Positions 32,649 to 42,440 of a stretch of 64,000 bases of DNA are shown here, piece by piece. Each line of letters starts with the position of its first letter. The stretch's first letter is position 1. Made by a program: the position numbers and the translations under genes. The stretch comes from Truepera sp965215315 (GTDB taxonomy: Bacteria; Deinococcota; Deinococci; Deinococcales; Trueperaceae): NCBI GenBank assembly GCA_965215315.1, contig CBDCDB010000005.1, forward strand, positions 1-64,000, given 5' to 3'. Under the pieces are notes generated by a model. It made no database searches. It saw only the letters and a list, made by a program, of their open reading frames with translations, and was not told the DNA's origin.

Positions 32649-35600
32649 GTGACCCGTGGGTCTTACCGCTTTGTCTGCTTGTGTCTGTTTATCCTAGTTT
32701 TAGCCAGCTGTAGTAGCAACGTCCGTGATGAGGTCACGACGCCCGGGAATTTAGATACGTCCGCGACAACCTCGAGAAGTCTCACCGTCAAGGTCAGCCT
32801 TGGCAGTGACGACGCTGAGCAAGACATGACTGGGGGCGGGGTAGCCTTGATAAACTCCCGCTTGCCGTTCGGCGTCAACAGTGGTGCCCGCACCGTTGGG
32901 ATGCGCTTTTACAACGTCACCATTCCCAAGGATGCGACGATTACGAGTGCGGTACTCGAGGTCAAAGCCTCGGCGAGTATCTCAGGGACGACGAACTTTA
33001 CCGTGATTGGGGAGGCGGCAGACAATACCCCTACTTACACCACCGGTAACAAGAACATAAGCGCTCGCACGAAGACGAGCGCGAACGTGAACTGGAAACC
33101 CACGGCCTGGACGAATGGCACGCTGTACCGGTCGCCAGAACTCAAAGGGATCGTGCAACAGATCGTCATCCGCAATGGCTGGCAGTCGGGGAACGCCCTG
33201 GCACTCCAGGTTACGGGCAGTGGCACCCGTAAAGCTGCATCGTTCGAGAGTGGGGCAGCCAACGCGCCCAAGCTGATTGTGAGCTACACAACTACGACGA
33301 CCGACCCACCACCTCCGCCCCCGAGTGGCCCGTGTGACGCCTTGACCGATTCAGTCCTCGCTCCGTGGCAGAGCTTAAACCTCAGTTACGCAAGCAGCAT
33401 CAACGGGAAAGCCGCCCAGACCGGCAGCATCTTCGAGGTTTGCGGCGTCGCCGAGGGCTACCTCACGACCGGTTTCGATGAAGCGATGCACTACGTGTCT
33501 CAACCGTTAGACGGCAACGGCATGATTACCGTGAAAGTCACCAGCCTCGAGGCAGGCGCTGAAGCCGGAGTCTTCTTTCAGGGTGTTTCGGCGTACCAAC
33601 CTGAGGATGCGGCGGCTGGTCTCTTTTTCAAACCGGGTGTGGCTCCACAACTCGAGTCCTATGGGGATTTTAGTACCTATAGTCTGAACCGCGACCTGCG
33701 TGTGAACAAAGACGTGATCGCCGACGTTGCCACCGCACTCCGTACGCCCACCGCTGCCCCTGTCACCCCCGAGCTAAGCGATCTAACGGACGTCCTCCGC
33801 GACTCGGTTGCTGCTGAGCTGTCTTCACAGGATGAACCGGAACTCTCGGCTCAGGCCAGCGCCCTCACCGCCCCGCAGTGGTTGCGGATCAAACGGGTCA
33901 ATCAGACTGTAACGGCTTACAGCTCGAGCAACGGCACCAGCTGGCAAGAGGTTGGTAGCACCCCGCTGGCGCTGGCTAGAAATCTCCGCATCGGCTTGAC
34001 TGCCGCGAGTGGCAACCCCGACCAGTTATCGCTGGCCCGGTTTGAGAGTGTCACCGTTGAAGCGCAGGGGCCTTTTGTCGATGTGCCCGCACCCTTACCT
34101 CCTCCTTGGGCCAGACGTGACATCGGACCGGTCGGCACCGCAGGTAGCTCGCTTTACAACGACAACGACGGTACGTTCGTCGTCAGTGGGTCGGGCAACG
34201 GCACAGCGGGTACGGACGCTCAGCACTTTGTCTATCACGACCTTTCGGGGGACGGGACACTCATTGCTGAGATTCCGTCGCTCGATTCGGGCTCGGCAGC
34301 CAATCTACAAGCTGGACTGATGCTTCGCAAGACTCTAGACGCGGGCTCGCCTTACGGCTTCCTTTCGCTCGGGTTAGATGGCACGGCGTCGTTCACCCAA
34401 GCGCCGCTGGCACCCGCGAGTAACGGGGCAGCCCAGATCATCGAAGAACGAACCGCTACAAACGCGATGGCGAGTCTGCTCAGTAGATTCAGATTCTCCA
34501 GAGCAGCAACGACCCAGCCCAATCGTTGGCTGATGCTGACCCGTGAAGGGGGCACGCTGATCGGCTATGTCTCGGACAACAATGAGACCTGGCAGCGGGT
34601 GGGGACGGCAACGCTCACCTTAGATGAAACGGTCTATCTGGGATTAGCGGTGAACAGCTCGAGTAACAACCTAGCCACAGCGACGTTTCAGAATGTGTCG
34701 GTCAGCCCCGACGTGGTGGTGCCGATACTCGACACACCCGTCAGTGAAACGCTGCCAACTGTTGCCGTCGAAGTTGCATCCAATTACAGCAACATCACCT
34801 TTACCCCGGCAGAACCGGCAGCGGTCACGCTGAGCGCGACCAACCCGGTATGGAACACGGGTAGCCGCGCCTTTAGCGCTGATGTGACCTTGACGAACAC
34901 CTCGAGCAGCCGCACCTACAACGGTATGCGCGCTGTCTTAAGCGGTTTCAATCCAACGACGGTCACAAGCACCAACCCGGCAGGGTACACCTCCGACGAC
35001 AAGCCGTTCTTAGAGTTCGGCACTGTGCCACCTAACACGAGCAAAACGCTCAGCTGGAAGTTCAACGCCCCGGAAGGGTCAGGCTTTAACTTCACCGCTT
35101 CACTCATCGAAACCGATGGTGTCTTCGACCTCACCAGTGCCAGCCCTACGAGCTTGCAAAACGACACCTCGACGACCGTGACGGTAAGCGGCCAAGGTAT
35201 CCGCGCCGAGACCTCGTTCTTTATCCAATCGACCAAGTTGACCGTACAAAATTGGAGTGCCACGAGCGCCTCCGTCGTCGTACCGGTAGGCTTCCCGGCT
35301 GCGACCTACGGCCTCATGGCTGTTAATCCCGATGGCTCGCGGGCAACCCTTTACCCGGCGTTTACCGTTATTGAAGGAGCGCCCCCACCTCCGATTGATC
35401 CCATTGTTTTTGGCAAGTCTTTTATCGACGGCTACGTCAGAGACTATGCTACAGGTCAGGGCATTGCTGGGGCTAAGGTGAGCATCCCTGGACTCGAAAC
35501 CACCACGTCTGATTCAGGCTCGTTCTTGCTTCGGGGTGTGCCTCCGGGTCAACATGCTGTCAAGATTGAAGCCCAGGGCTACGAACCGGTCTACCGTTTT

Positions 35601-38561
35601 GCCGAGGTCACACAAACAACCAAAACACTGACCTTGGAGCTTGCGACGCTCGAGCGTAAAGACCCTAACGTTACTCGTATCGGTTCTGAGGGGGGTACGC
35701 ACCGGGCCAGCAACGGAGCCTTCTTGGTAATTCCTCCTGGGGCTCTCGACGCTGACGCGGACATTCAGTTCACACATACGAGAGCTGCCTCGACCCTGCC
35801 GGAGCTGCCTGAGGACGGGTATTACCTCGCATTCGCTCACTTAGGTCCAGCTGGTCTGACGTTCAATAAGCCCGCGACACTCTTTCTTCCGCTACGTCCG
35901 AACGTCGAATGGACGCCCGGAAAGCCTATCCGCATCTCGTACTTCGATGAGAAAGACAAGCGTTGGGTGCAGGACATCACCTCGGGTGTCATTACGGAAA
36001 TCGAGGGCAAACTCTACTTAGAGTATGAGATCAATCACTTTACCTGGATCGGTGGACAGGGACCCTCGGTTCCCGTATCGGGACAGGTTCTCGACAGCAA
36101 CGGGGCACCTGCTGCAGGTCTGACAACAAACTTCGGTATCACTGACGCGAATGGCAACTACCGCGGCTCGTCTCCAGGAAGCTCCTCAGGCGGTCCGGTT
36201 GACGCCTATGTTGTGGGCTACGAAGATGAATACGGCGCGACAGGTAACACGGACGGAAGCCAGCCTATCGAGATGCCGGACATCGTGGTAGAAGTCGATT
36301 TGACACCGAAGATCGATCCACCGGTTTACATTCCAGGACAATCGTGTGGCGTCACCTCCAGCATAGCTGGTGCTTTCAACACCCAAAGGCAAACCTTTCA
36401 GGCGACTGGGGGCGTGTACAACCAGCTTGTATTCCGCGAAACGACAGCCCTTCTAGAGACTGGAATCCCTAACTTCGGTGCAACGAACACCGATATGTCC
36501 GGGATCCGGGTTGTAGCAGGCGGGCAAGACATTACCGACTTGGCGCGGATTGATCTAAGATCCGACAACTATCTCGACATTAAGCTCGACTTGTTGGAGC
36601 TTGATTTACCTTCGGGCGTTGATATCGAGACGTCAATCGAAGTACTTAACAAAGCTGGTCAACGCTTCTCCAGCGCTGTTAATGCCGACATCGTGGCAGG
36701 AGTAAGAGTACCAAACGTAAACGTGATTATCGAATCCGATGCAGACGTCCCGGCAGATGTTTCCACACCTTATATAGAAGAAACCGAGCAGGGTCTCAGC
36801 TACACCTTCCGCGAAAGTGATCTGACAAGAGATGGAGGAGGGTTGGGTGTACGCGTCGAAGTTCCCATTCGAACCGTAGATAACAATGGTCAAGTTTTGC
36901 CTATCGACGCCAGCAACGCATTCAACATCTCAGGAGTCGTTTCGGACGCCACGGGTCTTACCGCAGGTGTGGCACAGGTGCCGGTGGCGGTGTCTCTTTA
37001 CGAAGGCGCACCGACTGAGTATGACCTCAGCAAAGTTGTCGTTAGTGAAGGTTTTACTGGCCTTGGGTATGGGAGTAATCAATTAGAAGCCTCCGGCGTT
37101 GCAGCAGGGTGTGGACAAGAGCTGAATGGTCGGGATGATGCAGGCAGAAGTCCCAAACTAAATGTCGATGACCGCCGCGGCAACAAGGTTATCCTTTCCC
37201 TGCCAAACATCACGGTTCATACCGAGCAAGAAGTCTGCACGCTTGACGCCCAAGAAAGTGATCGACGAACTGACCTTTTCTCGGAAGTTATCTCAGCTGC
37301 AGCTGCAGACGAAGCACCCTCACGGCAGCTGGTAATTGCCGATCAAATTACCGACCTTTCAGCTGAGATCGAGAACTTCTTCCAATTCAACCAGTCTCAG
37401 TTTGAATTGTTCATCGGTGATAATGATGTTAGTGACGACCTGACGTTCGAGTATGTCAACGATGGTGCACCGTCCGCGTCTACCTACAGGGTCAAATACA
37501 CGCCGGATCGTACACTGCCGGTTGGCGCAAACATCCCAGTCACGTTCAAGGGACTCTCGAACTCGCTCGAGGAGTTTGAAAGTACCACCATCTTAAACGT
37601 AATTGGCTCGGTACTTGTGAACAGTATAAATCTTGTTCCTCTGCCAGAAGATTATCGAGATTATCTAGAGATTCTTCCGGAAGACATAGTGAATACACCT
37701 ACAGTCGCGTACTCACAGGGTTATGTCAATATTTTGTACAAGCCGGGAGAGGTTCTTACCGACTTTCTAGTTCAAGTTCCCGTTGTAGCCCTAGATGAAA
37801 CTGGAGAAGAAGTGGTACCGGCAAATCTTGAAAGCGTATCGCTTTCAGGTATCGGCGTAGAAAGCGGAAGCGTTGTTTCTGGCACCGCAGAGATGATCAA
37901 TGGCATTGCCTTTGTTCCTCTGCGCCTAACTGCCCCTGATCCTGCACAGTTCAAAATGACTACCGGAGTAATGCAGTACCAGGTAGATGATCTAGGTATC
38001 GAGCCAGGGTCACTAACTTTGTCGCCCCAGCAAAGTTTCGCGGCTGACTTGAGATTTCAGTCTAGCTCGCTTCCTCCCGGGCCACTCAGACTTGCAGTGT
38101 TGGGAGCGGCAGTAACGGTGGGCGGCATTGAATGGTGCCTAAATACCTCTTGCGCTAGCAGTGTTACCAATTACTTAGATAGTGCTATCAGTAGCGTGTT
38201 TGACCCGATTGTAGTTGAACCTCCAGCCAGTCAGTGCAGCGGTACCAGTTTTTGCCAGGTGCTTCAAGCAAAAAGATACACGAAAGAGGAACTCAAAGAG
38301 ATCTACAAAGATCCTCCACTGAGTGAATGGCCTACTGATCCGCTACAACCACCCGAAGAAGAAGGTTGGGAATGGAAAGGTCAAACTAAGGACAGCAAGC
38401 CTGGCGATGTCGACGGTGCTTGGTTTAGGCCCACGACAAAGGATTCTTTGAAATACGGAGAGCCGGATGCTGGTCATACAGTCCATTGGGATTGGCAAAA
38501 ACAGGGCGTGAGAAAAGGTGCGCGTTGGTATCCTGATGGTAGGATCGAGGTCAAACCTTAA
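32649..38561 (+). CDS. Giant multidomain surface lipoprotein with polymorphic-toxin-like C-terminus
   Basis: 1,970 residues from the GTG at 32649, preceded by GGAGGAGA and followed by a lipoprotein signal FVCLCLFILVLASC. In order: DNRLRE-like beta domain (about 40-210), Pro-rich linker, two related jelly-roll/DUF1349-like domains (about 215-480 and 490-690), TIG-like region (about 825-915), carboxypeptidase-regulatory-like domain (FIDGYVRDYATGQGIAGAKV, about 927), ZU5-like domain (GGTHRASNGAFLVIPPGALD, about 1010), then beta repeats. The last 95 residues change character: YTKEELKEIYKDPP, WEWKGQTKDSKPGDVDGAWF, HTVHWDWQK, RWYPDGRIEVKP, similar in layout to nuclease-type polymorphic toxin tips. 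The next gene is a candidate immunity protein. Confidence 0.75.
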   Translation: MTRGSYRFVCLCLFILVLASCSSNVRDEVTTPGNLDTSATTSRSLTVKVSLGSDDAEQDMTGGGVALINSRLPFGVNSGARTVGMRFYNVTIPKDATITSAVLEVKASASISGTTNFTVIGEAADNTPTYTTGNKNISARTKTSANVNWKPTAWTNGTLYRSPELKGIVQQIVIRNGWQSGNALALQVTGSGTRKAASFESGAANAPKLIVSYTTTTTDPPPPPPSGPCDALTDSVLAPWQSLNLSYASSINGKAAQTGSIFEVCGVAEGYLTTGFDEAMHYVSQPLDGNGMITVKVTSLEAGAEAGVFFQGVSAYQPEDAAAGLFFKPGVAPQLESYGDFSTYSLNRDLRVNKDVIADVATALRTPTAAPVTPELSDLTDVLRDSVAAELSSQDEPELSAQASALTAPQWLRIKRVNQTVTAYSSSNGTSWQEVGSTPLALARNLRIGLTAASGNPDQLSLARFESVTVEAQGPFVDVPAPLPPPWARRDIGPVGTAGSSLYNDNDGTFVVSGSGNGTAGTDAQHFVYHDLSGDGTLIAEIPSLDSGSAANLQAGLMLRKTLDAGSPYGFLSLGLDGTASFTQAPLAPASNGAAQIIEERTATNAMASLLSRFRFSRAATTQPNRWLMLTREGGTLIGYVSDNNETWQRVGTATLTLDETVYLGLAVNSSSNNLATATFQNVSVSPDVVVPILDTPVSETLPTVAVEVASNYSNITFTPAEPAAVTLSATNPVWNTGSRAFSADVTLTNTSSSRTYNGMRAVLSGFNPTTVTSTNPAGYTSDDKPFLEFGTVPPNTSKTLSWKFNAPEGSGFNFTASLIETDGVFDLTSASPTSLQNDTSTTVTVSGQGIRAETSFFIQSTKLTVQNWSATSASVVVPVGFPAATYGLMAVNPDGSRATLYPAFTVIEGAPPPPIDPIVFGKSFIDGYVRDYATGQGIAGAKVSIPGLETTTSDSGSFLLRGVPPGQHAVKIEAQGYEPVYRFAEVTQTTKTLTLELATLERKDPNVTRIGSEGGTHRASNGAFLVIPPGALDADADIQFTHTRAASTLPELPEDGYYLAFAHLGPAGLTFNKPATLFLPLRPNVEWTPGKPIRISYFDEKDKRWVQDITSGVITEIEGKLYLEYEINHFTWIGGQGPSVPVSGQVLDSNGAPAAGLTTNFGITDANGNYRGSSPGSSSGGPVDAYVVGYEDEYGATGNTDGSQPIEMPDIVVEVDLTPKIDPPVYIPGQSCGVTSSIAGAFNTQRQTFQATGGVYNQLVFRETTALLETGIPNFGATNTDMSGIRVVAGGQDITDLARIDLRSDNYLDIKLDLLELDLPSGVDIETSIEVLNKAGQRFSSAVNADIVAGVRVPNVNVIIESDADVPADVSTPYIEETEQGLSYTFRESDLTRDGGGLGVRVEVPIRTVDNNGQVLPIDASNAFNISGVVSDATGLTAGVAQVPVAVSLYEGAPTEYDLSKVVVSEGFTGLGYGSNQLEASGVAAGCGQELNGRDDAGRSPKLNVDDRRGNKVILSLPNITVHTEQEVCTLDAQESDRRTDLFSEVISAAAADEAPSRQLVIADQITDLSAEIENFFQFNQSQFELFIGDNDVSDDLTFEYVNDGAPSASTYRVKYTPDRTLPVGANIPVTFKGLSNSLEEFESTTILNVIGSVLVNSINLVPLPEDYRDYLEILPEDIVNTPTVAYSQGYVNILYKPGEVLTDFLVQVPVVALDETGEEVVPANLESVSLSGIGVESGSVVSGTAEMINGIAFVPLRLTAPDPAQFKMTTGVMQYQVDDLGIEPGSLTLSPQQSFAADLRFQSSSLPPGPLRLAVLGAAVTVGGIEWCLNTSCASSVTNYLDSAISSVFDPIVVEPPASQCSGTSFCQVLQAKRYTKEELKEIYKDPPLSEWPTDPLQPPEEEGWEWKGQTKDSKPGDVDGAWFRPTTKDSLKYGEPDAGHTVHWDWQKQGVRKGARWYPDGRIEVKP

Positions 38562-38563
38562 AA

Positions 38564-39175
38564 ATGAGCCGCTACGACTTTACAACCGAGCCTCTGGAGT
38601 ATGCAAATCGCCTACTCCAGAGGCATACTCTGTCAAGAGCATTAGGTGAAAGCTTCGACTTAAGTAAAGGTGTCTTCCACACTTATTTGCCACCGAACAT
38701 TAGCTTGGAGGAGGCTCTAAAATTTACAAGAGGCAAGAGAGAAGAGCAAAAGTTCAGAGCAGAAGAGAATGGCTTTACAGACCCATATGACATGGTCATC
38801 GCCGAAATTAGTAGGTTCCTAACTCAACATCAGTCGAGTATCTTTTGCGTCGAAGAGGCTCTAGGCCAAGCTACTGATCCTTGGTTCACCAAGGAGTCAA
38901 ATCCTATTAAAAACTCTTTTATCTTTGAGAATGAGCTGTACCACTATGCCCACAGTAAAAAGTTTGAAGAAGACGATATTGAAGAACTCTTAGCGAGCGT
39001 AGTGGATTGGGCTTACGTTGGCGTCTTAGCAGTTGTTGATGAAACTGTTTTTGATGAAGGAATACATGAAATAAGCGAGCTTCAAATGTCGGCTATTGTT
39101 AGGGGGACAAGAAAGATTGTATTTGGTGCCTACGAACGAGAAAGTTTCCTTTTTTGGGAACCTGACAGTAATTAA
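38564..39175 (+). CDS. Candidate immunity protein for the giant lipoprotein toxin
   Basis: 203 residues, ATG 2 bp after the lipoprotein stop. Soluble, strongly acidic (EEDDIEELLASVVDWAYVGV; many D/E), without signal peptide, and visibly richer in A+T than the flanking genes. I recognise no family. A small acidic cytoplasmic protein immediately after a polymorphic-toxin-like terminus is the standard arrangement for immunity proteins, which bind and block the toxin tip. The function is inferred from context and composition only. Confidence 0.55.
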   Translation: MSRYDFTTEPLEYANRLLQRHTLSRALGESFDLSKGVFHTYLPPNISLEEALKFTRGKREEQKFRAEENGFTDPYDMVIAEISRFLTQHQSSIFCVEEALGQATDPWFTKESNPIKNSFIFENELYHYAHSKKFEEDDIEELLASVVDWAYVGVLAVVDETVFDEGIHEISELQMSAIVRGTRKIVFGAYERESFLFWEPDSN

Positions 39176-39262
39176 CGCGAATACTTATGGGATTATGGAA
39201 AGTAGGGCAATTCTCAACATGGGCAAGACAAAACGTTTCAGTAACATGTTCCAAACCGCTTA

Positions 39263-40699
39263 ATGAGAAAGTTTACTGCATTTTTTACCATTTCCTTCTC
39301 GTGTATAGTCGCGCTATTCCTATGGTTTCTTTATCTAGGTTTCTCTTCAGAGAATTCGTTTTCAGGCAAGTCTTCTACAATTCCAGCAGTAGTTCCCCCC
39401 GCTTTCTATAAAGGCGGCCTCGAGCAAGGCAGTAGCGGCAAGGTCATCGCCACTACCTACACAGACGACGATCTCTTCACACCTAGCCCTGCCTCGAGCC
39501 TCACCGAGTCGCTGCTGCCTATTGAGGCGTATTCTTCCCCAAACGTGTGTGCCCGCTGCCACGTCGGTATCCACAAGAGCTGGGCAAGCTCCATGCACGC
39601 GGTCTCAGCGACCGACGCCTGGTATCTAAAGGTCAAAGACCTGCTGGCTTTTGAAAAGGGTGAACAAGAAGTGCGGCTCTGTGCGGGCTGTCACGCACCT
39701 GTAGCGCTGATGACTGGAGAAGTCGGGCTTTATAACCAGGAGTCGCTCAGCAGTCAGCAGGGGGTGTCGTGCCTCTTCTGCCACACAGTTGATTCAGTAC
39801 ATAGCGGGAACGGCGGCTGGGTCTCGAATCCCGGTCGGGTCCGAGCCTACAAGGGTGGTGACTATCTCTCGCCCGAGGGGATTGAAAATGCAGCCCATTT
39901 GGTCATGGCCGCGCCAGGGGTTCATAAAGCCGATATGATGCGGCCCCTTTATAAAGACAGTCGGATGTGTATGGGGTGCCATCAGTTCGAACTCAACGGT
40001 GTCACCTTACAAAACACCTATAAGGAATGGGAGGACTCGAGCTACGCCGCTGAAGGCACCTCGTGTCAGGATTGCCACTTTACGCCGGGAGCAGGGGCAA
40101 AGATTCCCGACCCTGGTCACGTCGTCGAACACTACCCGGCGCGCGCACACGTCTACCGCCACACCCTCGGTGGCGGCTCGACCGAACAGTCACCACGAGC
40201 GAGAGACAACACCGACACCTTACGTGAAGCGGTCGAACTCGAGGCGTCGCTCACCGATCAAACACTCGAAGTCACCGTCTACAACCGTATGGCAGGGCAT
40301 CACCTACCAACCGGCGTCGGCGACTTGCGTGAGTTGTGGCTCGAGGTGACGGCACAAGACGTCGCCGGGGAAACCGTTTACAGTTCAGGCGTACTTGACG
40401 CGGCAGGCTACCTTCCCGAAGATGCGGTGGTGTTTCGTCAAGTCCTTGGCGACGAAAGAGGTGATCCGCTTGTTAGGCACGACATCTGGCAGGTAGCTCA
40501 GGTACTCGAGGATACCCGTATCCCGGCAGACGGGTCGGTGGCTTCGACCTTCGACTTACCACCACAATCACAGTGGGTCACGGTGAAGCTCCTGTGGCGA
40601 GATGCCCCGGCCGAGTTTATGCAGCGCGTACTACAACGGCCTGGCACTGACCTTCAGGTGAGTGAACTAGCTTCGTGGCGAATGGATCTTACCCCGTGA
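39263..40699 (+). CDS. Membrane-anchored pentaheme cytochrome c
   Basis: 478 residues, ATG at 39263. An N-terminal hydrophobic helix (FTISFSCIVALFLWFLYLGF) anchors or exports it. Five CxxCH heme sites are visible: CARCH, CAGCH, CLFCH, CMGCH and CQDCH, spread over the first 270 residues, with extra His residues as distal ligands. This resembles cytochrome c554-like multiheme proteins. The last 190 residues form a beta-rich domain with HHLPTGVGDLRELWLEVTAQ, also seen in this family. Electron transfer outside the membrane is clear; the redox partner is not. It is followed at 36 bp by a small lipoprotein gene. Confidence 0.85.
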   Translation: MRKFTAFFTISFSCIVALFLWFLYLGFSSENSFSGKSSTIPAVVPPAFYKGGLEQGSSGKVIATTYTDDDLFTPSPASSLTESLLPIEAYSSPNVCARCHVGIHKSWASSMHAVSATDAWYLKVKDLLAFEKGEQEVRLCAGCHAPVALMTGEVGLYNQESLSSQQGVSCLFCHTVDSVHSGNGGWVSNPGRVRAYKGGDYLSPEGIENAAHLVMAAPGVHKADMMRPLYKDSRMCMGCHQFELNGVTLQNTYKEWEDSSYAAEGTSCQDCHFTPGAGAKIPDPGHVVEHYPARAHVYRHTLGGGSTEQSPRARDNTDTLREAVELEASLTDQTLEVTVYNRMAGHHLPTGVGDLRELWLEVTAQDVAGETVYSSGVLDAAGYLPEDAVVFRQVLGDERGDPLVRHDIWQVAQVLEDTRIPADGSVASTFDLPPQSQWVTVKLLWRDAPAEFMQRVLQRPGTDLQVSELASWRMDLTP

Positions 40700-40734
40700 T
40701 TACTCACGCCAAACCCCAATCTAAGGAGATTGAT

Positions 40735-41109
40735 ATGTTTCGTCCCTACAGAACCTTCAGCTTTTTGCTCTTCACCCTTATGCTCGCCGCGTGTGGCGGT
40801 CAAGTTGCGGACAGCACCGACGTGACCGGAACTTGGACTGGCCAGATCAGCGGTTCGGGTGGGACAGCACCCCTCACGCTGCAACTTGCCCAGAGCGGTA
40901 CAACCGTAAACGGTGCGCTCGCGCTGGGTGGTGGCCAACTCGAGGTCAGCGGTGCGCTCGCAGGCAATCTCATCTCGCTCAGTGGCCAGGACCAGACCGG
41001 TACGTTACAGCTCGAGGGAAGCGTCAGTGACGCTACGATGCAGGGAACCATAAGCGTCAACAGTCAGGGTCAGGACGCCTCGGTGACATTCTCTGCGACG
41101 AAGGGCTAA
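40735..41109 (+). CDS. Small beta-rich lipoprotein
   Basis: 124 residues, ATG at 40735 with AAGGAGA upstream. Lipoprotein signal FSFLLFTLMLAAC. The mature part is one beta domain with a repeated rhythm: VTGTWTGQISGSGG, PLTLQLAQSGTTVNGALALG, LISLSGQDQTGTLQLEGSVS. Similar short lipoproteins occur widely in Deinococcota. Probably co-transcribed with the cytochrome gene. Function unknown. Confidence 0.7.
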   Translation: MFRPYRTFSFLLFTLMLAACGGQVADSTDVTGTWTGQISGSGGTAPLTLQLAQSGTTVNGALALGGGQLEVSGALAGNLISLSGQDQTGTLQLEGSVSDATMQGTISVNSQGQDASVTFSATKG

Positions 41110-41189
41110 CGAAGTAGTCGGCGTGCTCAAGCTATCCCTGCACTTTAGTGTGGATTCGGTCACGCTCAGGCGCATTCCAAACTCCGGTG

Positions 41190-41530
41190 CTACCACGCCG
41201 CCCCCGCCAGCTGCCTCGCCTCTTCACCCACCGCCTGCATATAGATCGCCGTCGTCTTCGGGTCACTATGCCCCATCCAGCGCTGCAAAGTTGGTAAGGG
41301 CGTCTTGTTCAGCGCATGAACCACTCCGAAGCCGTGCCTGAGTCCTTTGGGGCTGGCGTGCGTCCCTTCAATATCCGCCGCCGCCATCACCCCTTTGACT
41401 CGTCGCCATGCCGTCGGCCTACTCCATGCCCACAACCTCGTTTTAGGGTCACTTTTACCTCGACCTCCAAGATGATGCACTAAGTCCAGTTCATCCTCGA
41501 AAACGTCGCGAGCTATAACGCGAAACGAGC
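41190..41530 (-). pseudogene. Tyrosine recombinase (integrase) C-terminal remnant
   Basis: The minus strand encodes the catalytic end of a phage-type integrase: LWAWSRPTAWRRVKGVMAAA, then HASPKGLRHGFGV (the HxxR-type box), LQRWMGHSDPKTTAIYMQAV with the second His and nucleophile Tyr. The N-terminal domain and first catalytic Arg region are missing; the frame begins within the repeat at about 41512-41526 and closes just upstream of it with a stop. So the gene is truncated at its 5' end exactly where a sequence shared with two neighbouring genes occurs. Probably inactive; it marks an old integration event. Confidence 0.75.
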
Positions 41531-41545
41531 GAGCGGCTAATCAGG

Positions 41546-42226
41546 TTAAACACGCTCTCCATTCGCACGTGCTAAAAAAGATTTTCCGATGTTGCTAATC
41601 CGGTGAACATAAAAAGTTACAGGCTGCTCATTCGCTCGCCTCTGGCCTTCTTCGTCTATAAGACCAGCATCAAAAAGCCCTTCCAGTCCTATCACGTCTG
41701 TCGCCACGACGCCTAGTTTGGTGAGATACTCAAGAGCTACAACTACATCCTCCCTAACTATCCAAGAACACTTTTCGTTTCGGAAATCATCTTCCAGTTG
41801 CACCGCTTGTTGGTCGGTAGCGCTCCTGCTTTCGACGGGTCTTAGGTGGTCGAACTCTTCTTGCAGTAAAAGAATTTGAGCAAGGGGGCGAGTTAGCTGT
41901 TTGCAGATTTCGGTGTAGTTATAAAGCATTTCATTGTCTGAAGTAAGGCTGCTTGCCATGAGGTTTTTCCACATGCCGTGCAACGTTGGGTCGGTTTCAA
42001 ACTTCGATGCTTCGAGCATAGGAAAGAATTCTCTGTACCTCGGATGCAAGTCGTTTACCGTGTGTCCGTTCCGTTTTAGATATTCCATAACAAGCTTTCC
42101 TACCTCATTGACGATGGGCAAGGTTAGGAGCCCTAAAGCGTCGCCTATATTGTCGAGAGCTTTACCCGCTGTTTTTTGAATCATCCACGCTTTAATACCG
42201 ACTTCTGCTAAATCTGACCCGTCCAT
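41546..42226 (-). CDS. Abi-alpha-like (DUF4393) protein, candidate phage-defence factor
   Basis: 226 residues, ATG at 42226, no membrane helix. The central part matches the Abi-alpha/DUF4393 pattern by eye: LLTLPIVNEVGKLVMEYL, then FFPMLEASKFETDPTLHGMW, KNLMASSL and TEICKQLTRPLAQILLL. The end has a winged-helix-like VALEYLTKLGVVATDV and VHRISNIGKSFLARA. Members are linked to abortive infection and defence loci. It is the last gene of a four-gene minus-strand set. Function is inferred from family and setting. Confidence 0.6.
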   Translation of the reverse strand: MDGSDLAEVGIKAWMIQKTAGKALDNIGDALGLLTLPIVNEVGKLVMEYLKRNGHTVNDLHPRYREFFPMLEASKFETDPTLHGMWKNLMASSLTSDNEMLYNYTEICKQLTRPLAQILLLQEEFDHLRPVESRSATDQQAVQLEDDFRNEKCSWIVREDVVVALEYLTKLGVVATDVIGLEGLFDAGLIDEEGQRRANEQPVTFYVHRISNIGKSFLARANGERV

Positions 42227-42320
42227 GAACTCATTATGCTCGAGGTGCTCACAAATCTAAGATTGACTCATCTGAGTTTGAACTTGTGATTCGTTTCATT
42301 GGACGCAAGAAACTGAGAAC

Positions 42321-42440
42321 CTAACGCGGTTTCAGAATTGCTTTAAGCCATAACGCGAAACAAATGAGCAGCCCGTGTTCACTGTTCGCTTCCGCCCTAT
42401 CCGCCTTCTGGGTCGTGGGCCTGTTCCCCGGTGTCCAGTC
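42321..42440 (-). pseudogene. Detached copy of the C-terminal tail of the HTH protein at 43805
   Basis: Directly after the TAA of the gene at 42441-43052, the same frame continues with AEANSEHGLLICFALWLKAI before a TAG at 42321-42323. The tail of the HTH protein ends TEANSEHGLFFRFALWLERR. The DNA is conserved over 70 bp (42347-42416 versus 43831-43900), so this is a duplicated gene end or a repeated recombination site rather than a working gene. Confidence 0.7.
42347..42416. repeat. 70-bp repeat, copy 1 (partner at 43831-43900; short copy at 41512-41526)
   Basis: Begins GCCATAACGCGAAAC, continues through CAGCCCGTGTTC and ends near CCGCCTTC...GTCGT. Copy 2 at 43831-43900 has the same length with scattered differences. 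The first 15 bp recur at 41512-41526 with one change. All three lie at or just beyond the 3' ends of minus-strand genes. Confidence 0.75.
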
